DNA of 64,000 nucleotides from Batillaria attramentaria. Lineage: Eukaryota; Mollusca; Gastropoda; Batillariidae. A program made the translations under genes and the position numbers. The notes under the pieces are model-generated. The model was not told the DNA's origin and did not search any database. It saw only the letters and a list, made by a program, of their open reading frames with translations. The DNA lies in the NCBI GenBank assembly GCA_018292915.2, contig JACVVK020000461.1, positions 267,001 to 331,000 on the forward strand, written 5' to 3'. This document shows, one piece after another, positions 40,023 to 51,900 of this stretch (positions are counted from its first letter, which is position 1; each line of letters starts with the position of its first letter).

Positions 40023-40617
40023 TCCTGAATTGTTATAACCTACTGATTTTCCAGTAAGAAATGCGAGGAAAGACAGACTGTTTTGTCAACTTGACTCTCC
40101 AACTCGTATTTACGTGAACATAAAATGCATTATTGTTACACATGTTACCGGCTGTAAAGACAACTGAATACGTGACATTTACATTGCAAGAGGAGATGAT
40201 TCTATTCTGTATTAGAACTACAGACTAAAATTTGTTGCTGTTTTGTTCATGCTGATGCTGTTGATTTTGTTTGTTTGTTTGTTGTCGGTTTTGTTTTTAG
40301 TTGAGTGTTTGGTTGTTGTTGTTGTTGTGTGTTTGAGTTTTTAAATTTTTGTTTTGTTTGTTGTTTGTTGTTGTTTGTTGTTGTCTTTATTTTTTGTTTG
40401 TTCGTTGTTTTTTGTTGTGGTTTCTTTTCTTTTTTTTTTTTTTTTTGGGGGGGGGGGGGGGGGGCTGTGCTTGTTCGTTTGTTTATGTCCAAACTTCTTG
40501 TTCAGATTCGGACAGCTTGATGTTTGGATTTTCAGTATGTACAAGATGAACTACGGTATTCCGAAAAGGTAGAGTGGGCCTGGCTGTAAATTACCAGCAC
40601 CGGCACACACTGAGATG

Positions 40618-40655
<38 letters not shown>

Positions 40656-40905
40656 ACTTTAGTCGGAAAAGTCCTCAAGAGAAACCCTTGTCAGTCCCGG
40701 CGTCATCATGAAATTACTTCCCCCAAAAATGCAAATTTAATTAATTGCTCTGTTTCAGTGGCTACTAGTGGTCATCCAAATTTTTTAATAGCACTAGAAC
40801 TGACTCAGGCCAAACTTCATAAACAAGATGATCACTACCGGCAATGGCACCCGGCAGTAATTTGAATGAAAACTATGTGTGTATCAGTGCCAGTGTGCCC
40901 GGTGT

Positions 40906-40963
<58 letters not shown>

Positions 40964-42543
40964 CGATGGTGTCACCAGGTCACTGATGATGTCAGTCAGT
41001 GTGTGCCGGTGCCGGTGTCAGTGTGTTTGTCAGTGTCCGCAGTTTCTCAGACAGACACTGTCACAGTCACACTCACAGTCAGTGCCGACTGAGACAGACG
41101 CTGTGTGTTCGGTGTCACATGTATGTCGACTGATCAGTATGAATTAGTCTCCTCTTAGGCACAACAGGCTTTATCAGACCAAAAACTGAAGAAAAAAAAT
41201 TCAGTTGTTCCGACCGTCAGAGTCAGTCGGCGGCGCCCGGCGCCGGGCCCGCGGACCGTCAGCCGGACCTGGCAGCTCGGCAGTGGTGACAGGCTGAGGC
41301 ACTGACTCAGTGAGGCGACCCGGCCGGGCTGGATCAGTTCAAAGTAATTTTGTATTTTCATTTGTTTCTTATTTTTGTTTTGTTGTTTTGAGAAATCATC
41401 ATAAGATACCACCAGAGTGACTATTATGTAGTCTCTCTGATACTAATGACACCTCGCTGTCCTTTTCCTGTCAGACCCCCTGGGCCACCGGGGCAACCTT
41501 TAGGCATGGTTATTTCCCCTGGCCTACTCTTTTTCTTCAGAGTCTGCAAGGGTCGAAGAAAGGAACAGCTGACGACAACATCATACGAACCAAAATAGCT
41601 TTCATGCAGATTTAATTTATGCACAGCAAATACGATGCAGACTGTACATAGGTGACTGGGAAAGTTTGCGTTTTGGGCGTAAGTATTGTGCGAGTGTGCT
41701 GGGTTTATGTCTTTGTGTTTTGTTGACACCAGAGCTGAGCAGAAAACTATGTGATATAAGCCATAGGGTAGCATTCAGTGCATTTCTTTGTGTAGCCTTT
41801 TGCTATTTACTTCCAAAATCAGCTTGCAGTGCATCCCTATTTAGAACTTTAAAAGGTCTGTTGTGTTTGACAAGAGTGCAGGTATTTGTTTTCTTTAGTT
41901 TTTGATCGTTCTTAACGCCTGTCCGTCCTGTTTTCTGCAGTGGCTTTCGAAATGCTCCTCCGGCTACTGCTTATCACTTGATCAGTCTCTCTCAGACTTC
42001 GCAACATAGCCTGTTAATTTTTTTTTTTAAATCAAATGCAGCGCGTAATTTCATATCATTTGCAGCGCTTTTGTCATTGAAATTTAGTAAAAATAGTGGT
42101 TGTACTTGTAATTATCCTTGCCATGAGAGCTATGTTCATTGCTTATTGCATTTATTATTTTTCCTGTGGGTTTACTTGTATTGTTTTTATGCAGTTGTTT
42201 TTTGTTTGTTTTTTTTAAGTGTGGGTAGTGTTTCATATGTAAGAGAGACACAGTCAGGATCGTCTGATACATCTTTGTCACTACTAAATGTTCAGAGGTC
42301 TCAGGGATTTGATGGGACTTCGGGTCTTGACACATGCATGCGCACTCGGTACATATTTTTCCGAAGGCCGATATACACATTATTTACAGAATTAGTTAAT
42401 AAAAATTTGAATAACACTGTGACAGTCTTTTTTATGTTATTTTTTTCTCTCTTGAATCTCTTTGCCTGAGATGTCAGGGCCAGCATCTTCTGTCTTGGTA
42501 CACAGTTTTAATTCTACAACAAATTCTTTGCTTGGTTTCTCAG
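40023..42543. other. Intergenic: simple repeats and a GC-rich patch upstream of BTBD17
   Basis: The span contains T/G-rich repeats at 40260-40464, (GA)n at 40621-40653 and (GT)n at 40908-40963. A GC-rich patch at about 41215-41340 (GGCGGCGCCCGGCGCCGGGC) may be a promoter or 5' UTR for BTBD17. No coding exon was recognised. Confidence 0.5.
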
Positions 42544-42562
42544 GCTCATACCTCAGTGCAGA

Positions 42563-44500
42563 ATGGCATCTCCCCCACGTCAGGCTCCAGTTATACCCCT
42601 TGACTTGCTGCTCGGAGAGGGTGCTGAGGATGGGCTGGAGCAAGCACCCAACTCGGCCTCCAATGACTCCTCATCTCCCCAATCTCCAGCATCGCTATCC
42701 CTGGCCCTTGAGAGTCCAGAGGGCATCGACTGTCATGGCAATGAGAGGCAGGCACTTGTGGAGCAGGCCAAGTTTTACAACAACCCTTTGTTGAGTGACA
42801 TCACGCTGATTGTCGGCAACGAAAAGTATTTTGCCCACAAACTGATCCTCGTGCGCTCCAGTGACGTGTTTGAGCGCATGTTCAGCTCTGAGTGGGACTT
42901 GTCAGAGACGGCAAGCACGGTAGGAAGATGTAGGAAACATCAATTATGCTTCTGCCAAACTAAGGTTGCAAAGTTAAATTGCACGTTTTGCTTGAAAATC
43001 TTATGGTGTCAGGCATTGCTTTTGTTACTGTTGTTAAACTAATGAAGGTAGTTTGCCACAAAAAAAAAAAAAAATCACGTTTGAAGTCCTTTAATTTGTG
43101 TGCTTTAGTTGTTGATTTTTTTATATTTTTTTTTTTGGTCTTCTTGTAATTGTTTTTTGGGGTTTTTTGTTGTTGAGAGAGATGGATATACGCTTACCAT
43201 CTGTTTACACCTTAAAAGAAGCTTAAAAACACTGATTAACTGTTATCTTGCTTTTTTTTATGTTTTATGCAAGTTGCATGCTGTACATTTACCATCATTG
43301 AATGATTGAGGAACTTATTATGAATAGAAATGATTAGGTTTCTGCAAGTTTGCAGACTATGTAGGAACTGGTAAGAGTATACCCCTTTCTTTGTCTTGTC
43401 CCTAGGAGGTACAACTTGTCGAAGAGAGTGTGTGCGTTCGAGTGTTCCCGAGGTTTCTGCGCTTCCTGTATGGGTGTCATGTGAAGCTCAACATGGACAC
43501 TACTCTGCCCGTCCTCATCCTGGCTGACAAGTATAATGTTGCTGATCTACGCAACGTCTGCATTGACTTTGCGCGGTCCTTCATCATCCCAAAGCTCCAA
43601 CTGAAAGATGTCTTCCACGTGTGGTTCCAGTATGCGACCAAGTGCTTTCATGATGGCCTTGTTCTGTCGTGCGTCTCCGCACTAGCGTCACAGATGGACG
43701 AGCTGATGAGTTCGGCCGAATGGAACGATGAGTGGGTGAACCTGGATCGTGACCAGCTGGTGGAATTTCTGAGGTCATCGAGTCTGAGAGTGAAGGATGA
43801 GTATGAGCTGTGGCTGGCAGTCACCCGCTGGCTTCAGTCACCAACTCATCCCCAGCGACAGGAGAACCTGGAGACGCATCTGATTGACATTCTTGAGTAC
43901 ATCCGCTTTCCCATGATGACTGCGGAGCAGCTGTGTCAACTTGAGTCCAGCACACTTGTTGAGAACTATCCTCACCTGTTTCAACGGTACATCATGCAGG
44001 CGTACAAGTTCCTCGCTCTGCCACTGACGACCAGAGCCAAAATAAAGGACTTCACAAAGTCGAGCTTCCTCTTGCGCAACTACAGTGATTTGCGATGGGA
44101 CCGCCGGTTTGTCGTCCACCGTTTTTCAACGTACCCAAAGGGCGCAGAGGTCAGCTTTCGATTCGCCACAAGAGCATCAGCGTACCCAGCACAGACTTGG
44201 GAATGGGAACTGAAGGTTCACCCCAAAGGGTTCTCATCCACCAGCGACGACTTCCGCATCCTGCTGTATTCCAACCTCATCCTGGACCAGCCGCGGCCAG
44301 TGGAATACTACCTGTCCATCATCAACAACCACCAGATACTGAAGTCCGTTTCAGGCCGCAAGACCTTCTCCAAGACTCGCTACACTACCGACACAGAGAT
44401 GGACAAGAAAATCACAGTGGCAGAGCTCATGGAGCCTGGTTCACCATTCGTTGTGGATGACTCACTTATCCTGCAGATTACCCTGCGACCAGCAGATTGA
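42563..44500 (+). CDS. BTBD17: BTB/POZ-BACK protein, BTBD17/Tango10-like, complete
   Basis: Proteins of this type are BTB-domain adaptors; the precise role of this one is unknown. Exon 1 is 42563-42919 and exon 2 is 43406-44500 including TGA, both phase 0, for 483 aa (close to human BTBD17). The N-terminus is low-complexity Ser/Pro/Glu. The BTB domain starts at NPLLSDITLIVGNEKYFAHK and VRSSDVFERMFSSEW and continues across the intron (VFPRFLRFLYGCHVKLNMDT, LADKYNVADLR). A BACK region follows (LKVKDEYELW-like SLRVKDEYELWLAVTRWLQS). The C-terminal domain (RRFVVHRFSTYPKGAEVSF to LILQITLRPAD) is TRAF/MATH-like in layout. I see no strong signal peptide, unlike vertebrate BTBD17. TTTCTCAG at 42536-42543 just upstream of the ATG suggests a separate 5' UTR exon. 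Confidence 0.88.
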
Positions 44501-45095
44501 TTTGTTAGATACGGTGGACAGACTCTGCCATGTAATGGCAAAACGCAGTAAGTCCATTGACATCATTTTAGGAAAAAGGCCATTATGTCAGCGTCTTTCA
44601 TCTTGAAATCACCCTTTTTCCCGTAAAACGACGTTATGGACTTACTGCCATTTGCCATTTAAGCACTCTTTGGAGGAGGGAAAGGGAAAGCACAAATGTG
44701 TAGAAATAGTAAACGTTCTGTGTAGGACATTGCGATCATTATGTACAGAGTGCAGGTGAAATCTCCCATTCTTCTGGCACAAGCAGATGTAAACAGTTCT
44801 TTTGTTTATTGAAGATTTTGTTTTCAATTTACATTGTGAACTTGCTTGTTGGTAGTTGTTGGCCAGAAGTCAGTGTGACAGCCAGCACTTTCATATGGTC
44901 ATCACAGACAGGGTGGCAGCTGTTCAGCGAATTCATCCATTCCATGCTGGAGCTGAAAACAGAATATGTTGTTCACAGTGTCACAGTTTATGATGTCAGG
45001 GTGTACCACTTACCGGTACTCTTAATCAGATTTTCTCTCATTTGCCGGCGCAGTTTGATTTTTTAACCCTTTGTTGCCTTCAAAATAAATACTTG
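44501..45095 (+). other. BTBD17: BTBD17 3' UTR, AATAAA at 45084-45089
   Basis: The first canonical poly(A) signal downstream is at 45084-45089. Another AATAAA at 46891-46896 could serve a longer form. A foldback element lies at 44535-44658, starting 35 bp after the stop codon. Confidence 0.55.
44535..44658. mobile_element. Foldback (MITE-like) in BTBD17 3' UTR, arms about 48 bp
   Basis: ATGGCAAAACGCAGTAAGTC at left pairs with the complement of GGACTTACTGCCATTTGCCA at right. The arms also share CATTTTAGG-AAAAAGG against CCCTTTTTCCCGTAAAAC. The loop is about 30 nt. A transcript would fold into a stem-loop. Confidence 0.7.
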
Positions 45096-46072
45096 TATTT
45101 ATTTTTCAGTCGGTGGTCTGTTTCTTTATGAACAGGGATTTACTTTCAATAGTTTTAAAGCACTTCGCTTTGCTTTACTTTGTGATCAGTCTACTACTGT
45201 AGCGAGCATGACGAAAAATGTGGTGGACAGGGTTTATTGGTGCCTCTGCAATATTTGTCTCATTGGTTTGACCACTACGGTGATTACATTGTATTGCACA
45301 AGTTTGTACAAACTTTTGGTCATTTGCAATATTTTGTTTGAGGATTATGGGCATTGCATATGTACAGTGAAATCATGACTGCACTTTATTATTTTCATGT
45401 ATGTGAAGTCCTTTCAGAGTTGTTTTTTTTTTTTTTCTTGTTTGGACCTATTTTCTGCTTTTTCACTTGTTAACTGACTTATTTCCCCAGGAAGGGACCA
45501 TCTTTTTAAATTCAGAATTATTTTCTGTTTTCACAAATAGGCATATCATAGGATATGGTATATTTACAAAATTGAAAACGAAATCCTGTTTTATTTGCGT
45601 AAGAGTTGTCATGAGCTGCCGTTGGCATACATAATGATGCATATTTCATCCAGTTTGTTGTAAATATTCTTGTGTTTTTCTTTTATTCTCACATAGTGAT
45701 AGCTATTTATGTAACATCCAGAGATATGGTTGTGCGCAATGTTGTGTTGTATTTCAATGCTATTTTGCAGATTTGGATTTGACACATTTTGTTGATTTTT
45801 GCCGATAGTTAAGCGTACATTTATTTATAGTCCTTAGTTTGTGCATGTTGATTAAATGCTCTCTCTCTCTCTCTCTCTCTACCTAAAAAGTTGTGCAAGT
45901 TTTTTTTCCAGTCCCCTCTGTCTTTGAAGTCATCTTTTGTGGCAGACATAAAACCTGAAGACTGACGCCCACCCTAGCTTCCTCTCTCTACCTGCCTGTG
46001 TCCCACAATCTCTCTCTCTCTGTCTCTGTCTCTCTCACACACACACAGACCTGGACACAGACACACACAACG

Positions 46073-46107
<35 letters not shown>

Positions 46108-47454
46108 ACAGACCTTGACATAGACACACACGTCTTCCCTGTCACCAGTTTTCATGCCATCATTTGCTTTTCTGTGTTTGAATTTTTAAATAATTTTCTA
46201 AGTGCAGCTTCAGGGGTCTTGTAATGGTAATTTTCATCAACACGTTAGCCTTTAAGTTTTAGTGAGATTTTGTTGGTTTCCTCAGACTCTTAGTGTAAAC
46301 ACTTGGAGCATGCCACATTAAACTGTTTCATTGAAACAGGGATCTTGATTCGAAGTTCATTGTAAACCCAATTTCTATGGTTGCACAGGGTTCGAGGTGG
46401 TTACGACTCAGATGGTTACAACAGAGTAAACCCTGCTTGTGAGTGTCTATGGCTGTGATAATTGGCGATACTTGGTAACTTTGAGCCCCCCCCCCCCCCC
46501 CCCCACGGCAGTCTGAACGATGACCTGATATACTCTGTTGGAATCTCTTCTTCATCCACCCTAGGTTAAAAAAAAAAAGGAAAAAAAAAAAAAAGGACAC
46601 CATGTACAAATGGATAAAAGCCCTGCAGTGTCTAGGATGAGTCGCTGTGTTCAGCTGTGTCCTGAAATTGATAATAGTAATAATAAAAATAAATCTTTAA
46701 TGTCCAGTACATATAGGTACACAGCTTGTGGCAATGATTGTGACAAAAGGGTTTGGAGGAATTATTTACATCTGATGCAGTAGAACTGATTTTTGTGTTA
46801 TTTATTTATTTATTTATATTTTTTTTAGAAATAAATTTTGTGGGTTGTTTACAGTTTGTATGCATCTGCTTAGTTGTTGTGCCATGGGTAAATAAAACTG
46901 CCTTTGCAAGGTGTTTGACCTGACTCTTGTTCGATTGATTGGCGTGTTTTAAAGTCTCAATACGTATGACAGGCATACAATTTTATGTGTTGAAAGCTTT
47001 TCATCAAATGCACTGACTGTGCATCAGAATCGTGTAGGTCACAATATAGCTTCTGAGACCATTGTAGTGACTCTGAAAGTTGTTCTAGAAGTGTACCTCG
47101 CACTGAGCAGACGAGCAGACGGCATTAGGAATCAGGGAGGACCAGCTAGATGGAGCTGACTGGTAGCTATTTTAAGAGGCTTCTGTTTAGTCCTGGTCTT
47201 GTCAGGAATGGACCGTGGGCTTAAAGAAAGTCATATTTCTCTAACATTGGAAGCCACAAAGTCGCAAAACTGGTTGCAATGGCCATTTGAAACAACCTTC
47301 TATCTGGCATCCAGAGCTTTGAGAGCATCAGTTTTCAATCTCAGCGGCGTTACGAACACAGAGGCTTCAGTGACGTATGCGTATGGTAATGGGTTAACTG
47401 GGTGGTGTAGTTATAAATGACTGACTTAATTAGTTCGTATTTTTTTTACTACTT
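45096..47454. other. Intergenic / possible extended 3' UTR, simple repeats only
   Basis: The span is AT-rich with (TC)n runs near 45860-45880 and 46076-46105, a poly-C run near 46486-46504 and A-rich tracts near 46567-46595. An AATAAA at 46891 is followed by a GT-rich stretch. No exon was recognised. Confidence 0.5.
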
Positions 47455-47755
47455 TTATTATCCCTTTCGGGAAATTTGGGCTGCTTGCCCCCGGGGAAGC
47501 GCGTCACCGCGATGCAGCGCCACCCAATACCTATCATATATTTTTGTACAATTTTGCTGGGGGAGGAAAGCCGGATAACCTGGAGAGAAACCCCCGATGA
47601 GCAGCCCGGTAACCAGGAAAAACCGGTATCACATATCACAAGCTCGACCTGGGCTCGAACCCGCGCTTCATTGCCATGACATTGGCGACGGGCGTTCAAT
47701 AGCACAGCGGCTAAATCCGACGTGCTACCTCAGTAGACCACCGCCGGCTCACCCC
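47455..47755 (-). mobile_element. tRNA-derived SINE, minus orientation
   Basis: The right end on the minus strand gives a tRNA-like head (plus strand GGGCTCGAACCCGC, then CTACCTCAGTAGACCACCGC). The middle contains GGGGGAGGAAAGCCGGATAA and CTGGAGAGAAACCCCCGA, closely resembling the middle of the SINE at 21898-22312. The heads differ, so the two families share only the core. Confidence 0.75.
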
Positions 47756-48059
47756 ATACTACATTATACAAACTCTATAGACTAGACAGATGAATCGGAC
47801 TGTTAATGACTGTGGCACAGGAGGATTAAGAGATCAACAGTTCAGGAGATGCTCAGGGCTAGCATTTATCGATACCAGAGACATAATGTTATGTATATGT
47901 CTCTCTCGATACCAGTTATAGTCTTTGATGCACTACAACCACAACTCCATGGACTTCAGGATCGTTTTCAGTGTTTTAGCCATCTTCGCTCAACAAACCC
48001 ATGTGCACACATACAATATAAAAGGATGAAATGGTACACACAACTTGCTGAGACTCTCG

Positions 48060-48067
48060 CCCAGCCC

Positions 48068-48098
<31 letters not shown>

Positions 48099-48106
48099 AC
48101 ACACAC
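48060..48106. repeat. Poly-C then (CA)n
   Basis: A C run at about 48064-48084 passes into CA repeats. The rest of 47760-48700 shows no feature I can support. Confidence 0.85.
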
Positions 48107-48714
48107 TGGCCTGAACTATGGGTGGGTGGGTCAGGCACTATATAAAATCAAACCTAAACATTTCACATGAAATTCCAGTTTACACACTCTTCATCATATG
48201 TTAAAAGAAAAAGAAAAAAAAAACCTTTGATTTTACAGATCCGGCCCACTCCTCACATCCTTACAGTGTGCACGATGGCTCATAGGTTGGTAGAGGAAAG
48301 GTATGCGCGATGGCTCGTAGGTATTGTGTTTTTCTTTAGTTGAATTTTCTCATCATATGGAATGTCCGTTCTTGCTAACGTGTTTAACGTATTTTAACGA
48401 TTTTTTGTTCTTCATACACACAAGTTCGTTAAATAGCCATTGTTTGTGATAAAGCGGTATAGTGGTACATTGAAAGTACTTGTACAAGTGGGATCAAGAA
48501 GGAAACGGGATCGCCCATTTTTACAACATAGGGGAGTGAAGCCTTAGACTTTTCTTCAGGTTTTCGCGGAAAATTTACTCACTGGCAAAAAGCTAAAATA
48601 AGCTGAGCTTTCTTTGTAAATATCTTTTCATATTTCAAATGTTGCGGGGAATGTAATGAGCTAAAATGTAGATTTTCTTTTGCTGGAATTTCCCATCATC
48701 CCTGCTATATCTGG

Positions 48715-48722
48715 TGACGTCA
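48715..48722. promoter_or_regulatory. WDR26: CRE-like palindrome TGACGTCA upstream of WDR26
   Basis: A perfect 8-bp CREB/ATF palindrome lies 204 bp upstream of the WDR26 start codon, in the likely promoter or 5' UTR. It is seen in sequence; its function is inferred and chance occurrence is possible. Confidence 0.35.
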
Positions 48723-48925
48723 CACAGCAAAACAAATTTGGTCACAGGAGACTAGTTCAGCTCGGGTATCGATTGTTTGTCTTTATAAGTTGGCTATGGT
48801 TTGTACGTCCTGACCGATACAAACCATAGCTTTGACGTGAAGCAATACTGGCATCGTCCTCAGACTCAGAAGACGGTGGTCTTTCGCCCCCACCGCCCAA
48901 AAAGCAACGCATCTCTGCTGGTAAC

Positions 48926-51900
48926 ATGCAGGCCAATGGCTGCCCACAGCACAATGGAGAGAGCGAGGAGGCGACAACTTCACAGCAGAATGGGTTGTGT
49001 CCTGCTGCTACGAATGGCGAAATCTTCGAGAATAACTCTAAATCTGCTGCCATGAAGGCTCTTTCACGCACAGATCAAGACATTGTCCGCCTTATTGGGC
49101 AGCATTTGCGAGGCTTGGGACTCAAGTAAGCACCTTCAGTCTTTGGTGACGAACCCTGCTGTCCGTTCGATATAATCCTGGCGATCACATTTCACAACAA
49201 ATGGAGAAATATGATTTAAGATTTCTGTGTGAATATCATGTGTTTCATGTGCGTGTTAGAGGGGCTGTTAGTGTTTTTGGATGTTCGGTTTCTTCAGACA
49301 GCTTGTGTTTTGGGCACCTGTTAGCGCGTGTGTCAACTGACCCGTGAGTGCAAAGCTGGATCCCAACTTGGCCCGTCCACAACAAACCCATCGATGATTT
49401 CTTTTGCACAGATTTAGTAACAAGTTACGGTTTGATGGCTTTTATTTATTGCAAATTTTGGCTTTTGCAGCCAAACGGTAGAGCACCTCATTGCTGAGTC
49501 TGGATGCACGTTGGAGCACCCATCTGCTGCTAAATTCAGGGCTCACGTCATGGAGGGCAGTTGGGAGAAGGTATGGTATTATGCAAATTATTGAACCTCT
49601 TTATTACTTTCCGACTGTCACACTTTTGATTTGGGGCTTGCATCTCAGTTACTTTGAAGTCCAACACACCACAAGTTTTTTATTTGGCAACAGGTGCAGG
49701 GGGTGAAATGGTGTCAAGTGCTGCTTTGTTTCAGTGTAGTGGCAGGGCTGGTGCTATTTTTGGCACAACCCCCCCAACAAGTGCTTGTCATGCATAGGTC
49801 TTGCGCGAGGATGCATTTGCTGTTGAAATCATGTGTTCACTCATTCTCATTGACTGTATAAGAATAAGATTGCTTTGGGACTGAAACTTGTTCTTGCCAA
49901 CAACAACTCTGTTTAGTGCTGTTTTCGTGTCAGCTGTTTCATTTGCATATCACATGACCAGCACGACTTAGCCCAGTCTTCTAACAAAGACACTTTTGAG
50001 AGGGGCCTGGTCAGTGGACCAAAGAAAGATCTTAGGTGGATAGTGTCCGTACTTGCATACATGTTCTGTTCGTTTACACCTGAACTGTTACCTGACCAGA
50101 AGACGTGGAAAATGTTCTCCAGGCCTCCTCCATGTCCCAGTTGACAATTCCCACCCTTCTTCAGTTCTTCACAAAAAATCCATACGAAGAGAAAGTTTCA
50201 GTTTCATGTTTGATATAAAGGTTGTACTTATGCAGAAGTATACAGTAAACAGTGCAGTTTCATACAGGAGGAAAAACGTGCTTACAGTGTTTCCATTTTT
50301 AACAAATACATAACTCTGACATGTCTCCTTTTACATTACATTAATTGCTGTCATCATTTTTGTTACACTTTACGGGGAAAAAAAATTTGCATCGATGAAA
50401 AACTACATTAAATCCATACTGCCATACACGCAGTAAGTACTACAAGGAGTTGAATTAATATTACTTTATAAAGGCACAAACCAGCACCGTTCATGCCAAA
50501 GTAGGGTGTCCAGGTATTCAGAGAGAGACACATCTGACTTGGAGAACATCAGCCAGAAATTTCCATTTGGAATGTTCATAGAGACATTGCAACTTGCTGT
50601 CGGGGGGAAGGGGGGGGGGGGGTGCCGAACCTTCATTTTGTGAAAAATGTGGAGTGCCTGGAACAGACAAAACTGGCTTTTGCAAGCGCACCCAGACTCG
50701 AGTATTAATAATGGTAGACTTACACATGACCACAGACAAGCTACCAGTACCGCTGACACTGTTTCAGGTATTGGTGCTATAATTACAAAGCCATTGCAGC
50801 TTCTACAGTTACAGATCTTGCTGTTTTCCTTGTCCTGACAGGCTGACAACGACCTGAGTGAACTGAAAGAGATGGTCGAGTCTCCACAGGGAACTTTGGT
50901 ATGTGTGTAGTAATTCCAAACCCTTCTCCCCTTACCAATATGACAGTACCTCCTTCCTCTTGCTGGTGCATTTCTATTCATGTCTGTTTACTTAGAGTTA
51001 GAGTCTAAGTTCTGACAGTGCTCTTTATCACTCTGTCATGGATGACACTGATCCCTGTCATACTCGTTGCTGTCGCTGTTGTAAACATATTTTGAAATGG
51101 AAATCTTAACTTCAGGCCTTACGTCTTCAGCTGGGAATTAGACCTGGGGACACCGTCTGATACTGAAACCAAGATGTTGGTCATTAATAATAATAAATAA
51201 TAGATAGTTCTTATAGAGCGCTGCTCTCCAGATTCCAAGGGCTCGCTGAGCTTAAAGCACACACACACACACACACTATTTACATCCCCTCTTACTAACT
51301 AGTCTTACATACAGTTTGGCAGTGCAACGATGCATGGTACACACAGACAAACTCAACAGAGGTTTCACTATCAAAGGCTTGATGGAAGAGAAAGGTCTTC
51401 AGATGGGATTTAAACAGGAACATTGAGGTTTGAAGTTGGAGTTTGATTGGCAAGGAGTTGCAAGCGGTGATGATGATGATGATGATGATTGGCCATTTGT
51501 ATAGCGCTACGAAAAGAACTTCCATGCAGTAAGCATGCTCACGGCGCCTTTGGGGTCGGGGAAGAAGAAGAAGAAAAAAAAGGAAAAAAAAAAGGTCAGG
51601 GCTAGGAAGCTAAAAGAGTGCTCTCCTGCAGTATTGATGAGGTCTATGAAAGTTTCTTTCTGTCGTGATGTTTTTTATTATCAGTTTTTGTTGTTGTTCT
51701 TCCTGTTCGGGACAGGTGTAAAGCATAAATTTAAACCATTTTGTGTGGTTCAGGACGTTTGTCCAGTTGGAGCCCTCCTGGTTCTTTAATCTTGGACGTA
51801 GTGACTGAAGAGGTTTTTTTGTCAGACTGCTATGTTCTGGCAGAAAATGAAGTTCCTGCTGCTGGAGCAGAAATACCTGGAGTACCTGGAGGATGGCCGT

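Noticed and set aside
40247..40572. Lys/Gln/Asn-rich or Phe/Cys-rich ORFs
   Set aside because: They are produced by GTT/T-rich low-complexity sequence and a poly-G run. No domain or conservation is visible.
41215..41340. GC-rich patch as a BTBD17 promoter or CpG island
   Set aside because: It is plausible, but there is no core promoter motif, no splice link to 42544 that I could prove, and a distance of over 1 kb. It is mentioned only as a possibility in the intergenic entry.
50466..50981. 171-codon minus-strand ORF opposite WDR26 exon 3
   Set aside because: It includes the antisense of the WDR26 exon and a poly-G tract, and shows no recognisable domain. It is a chance frame.
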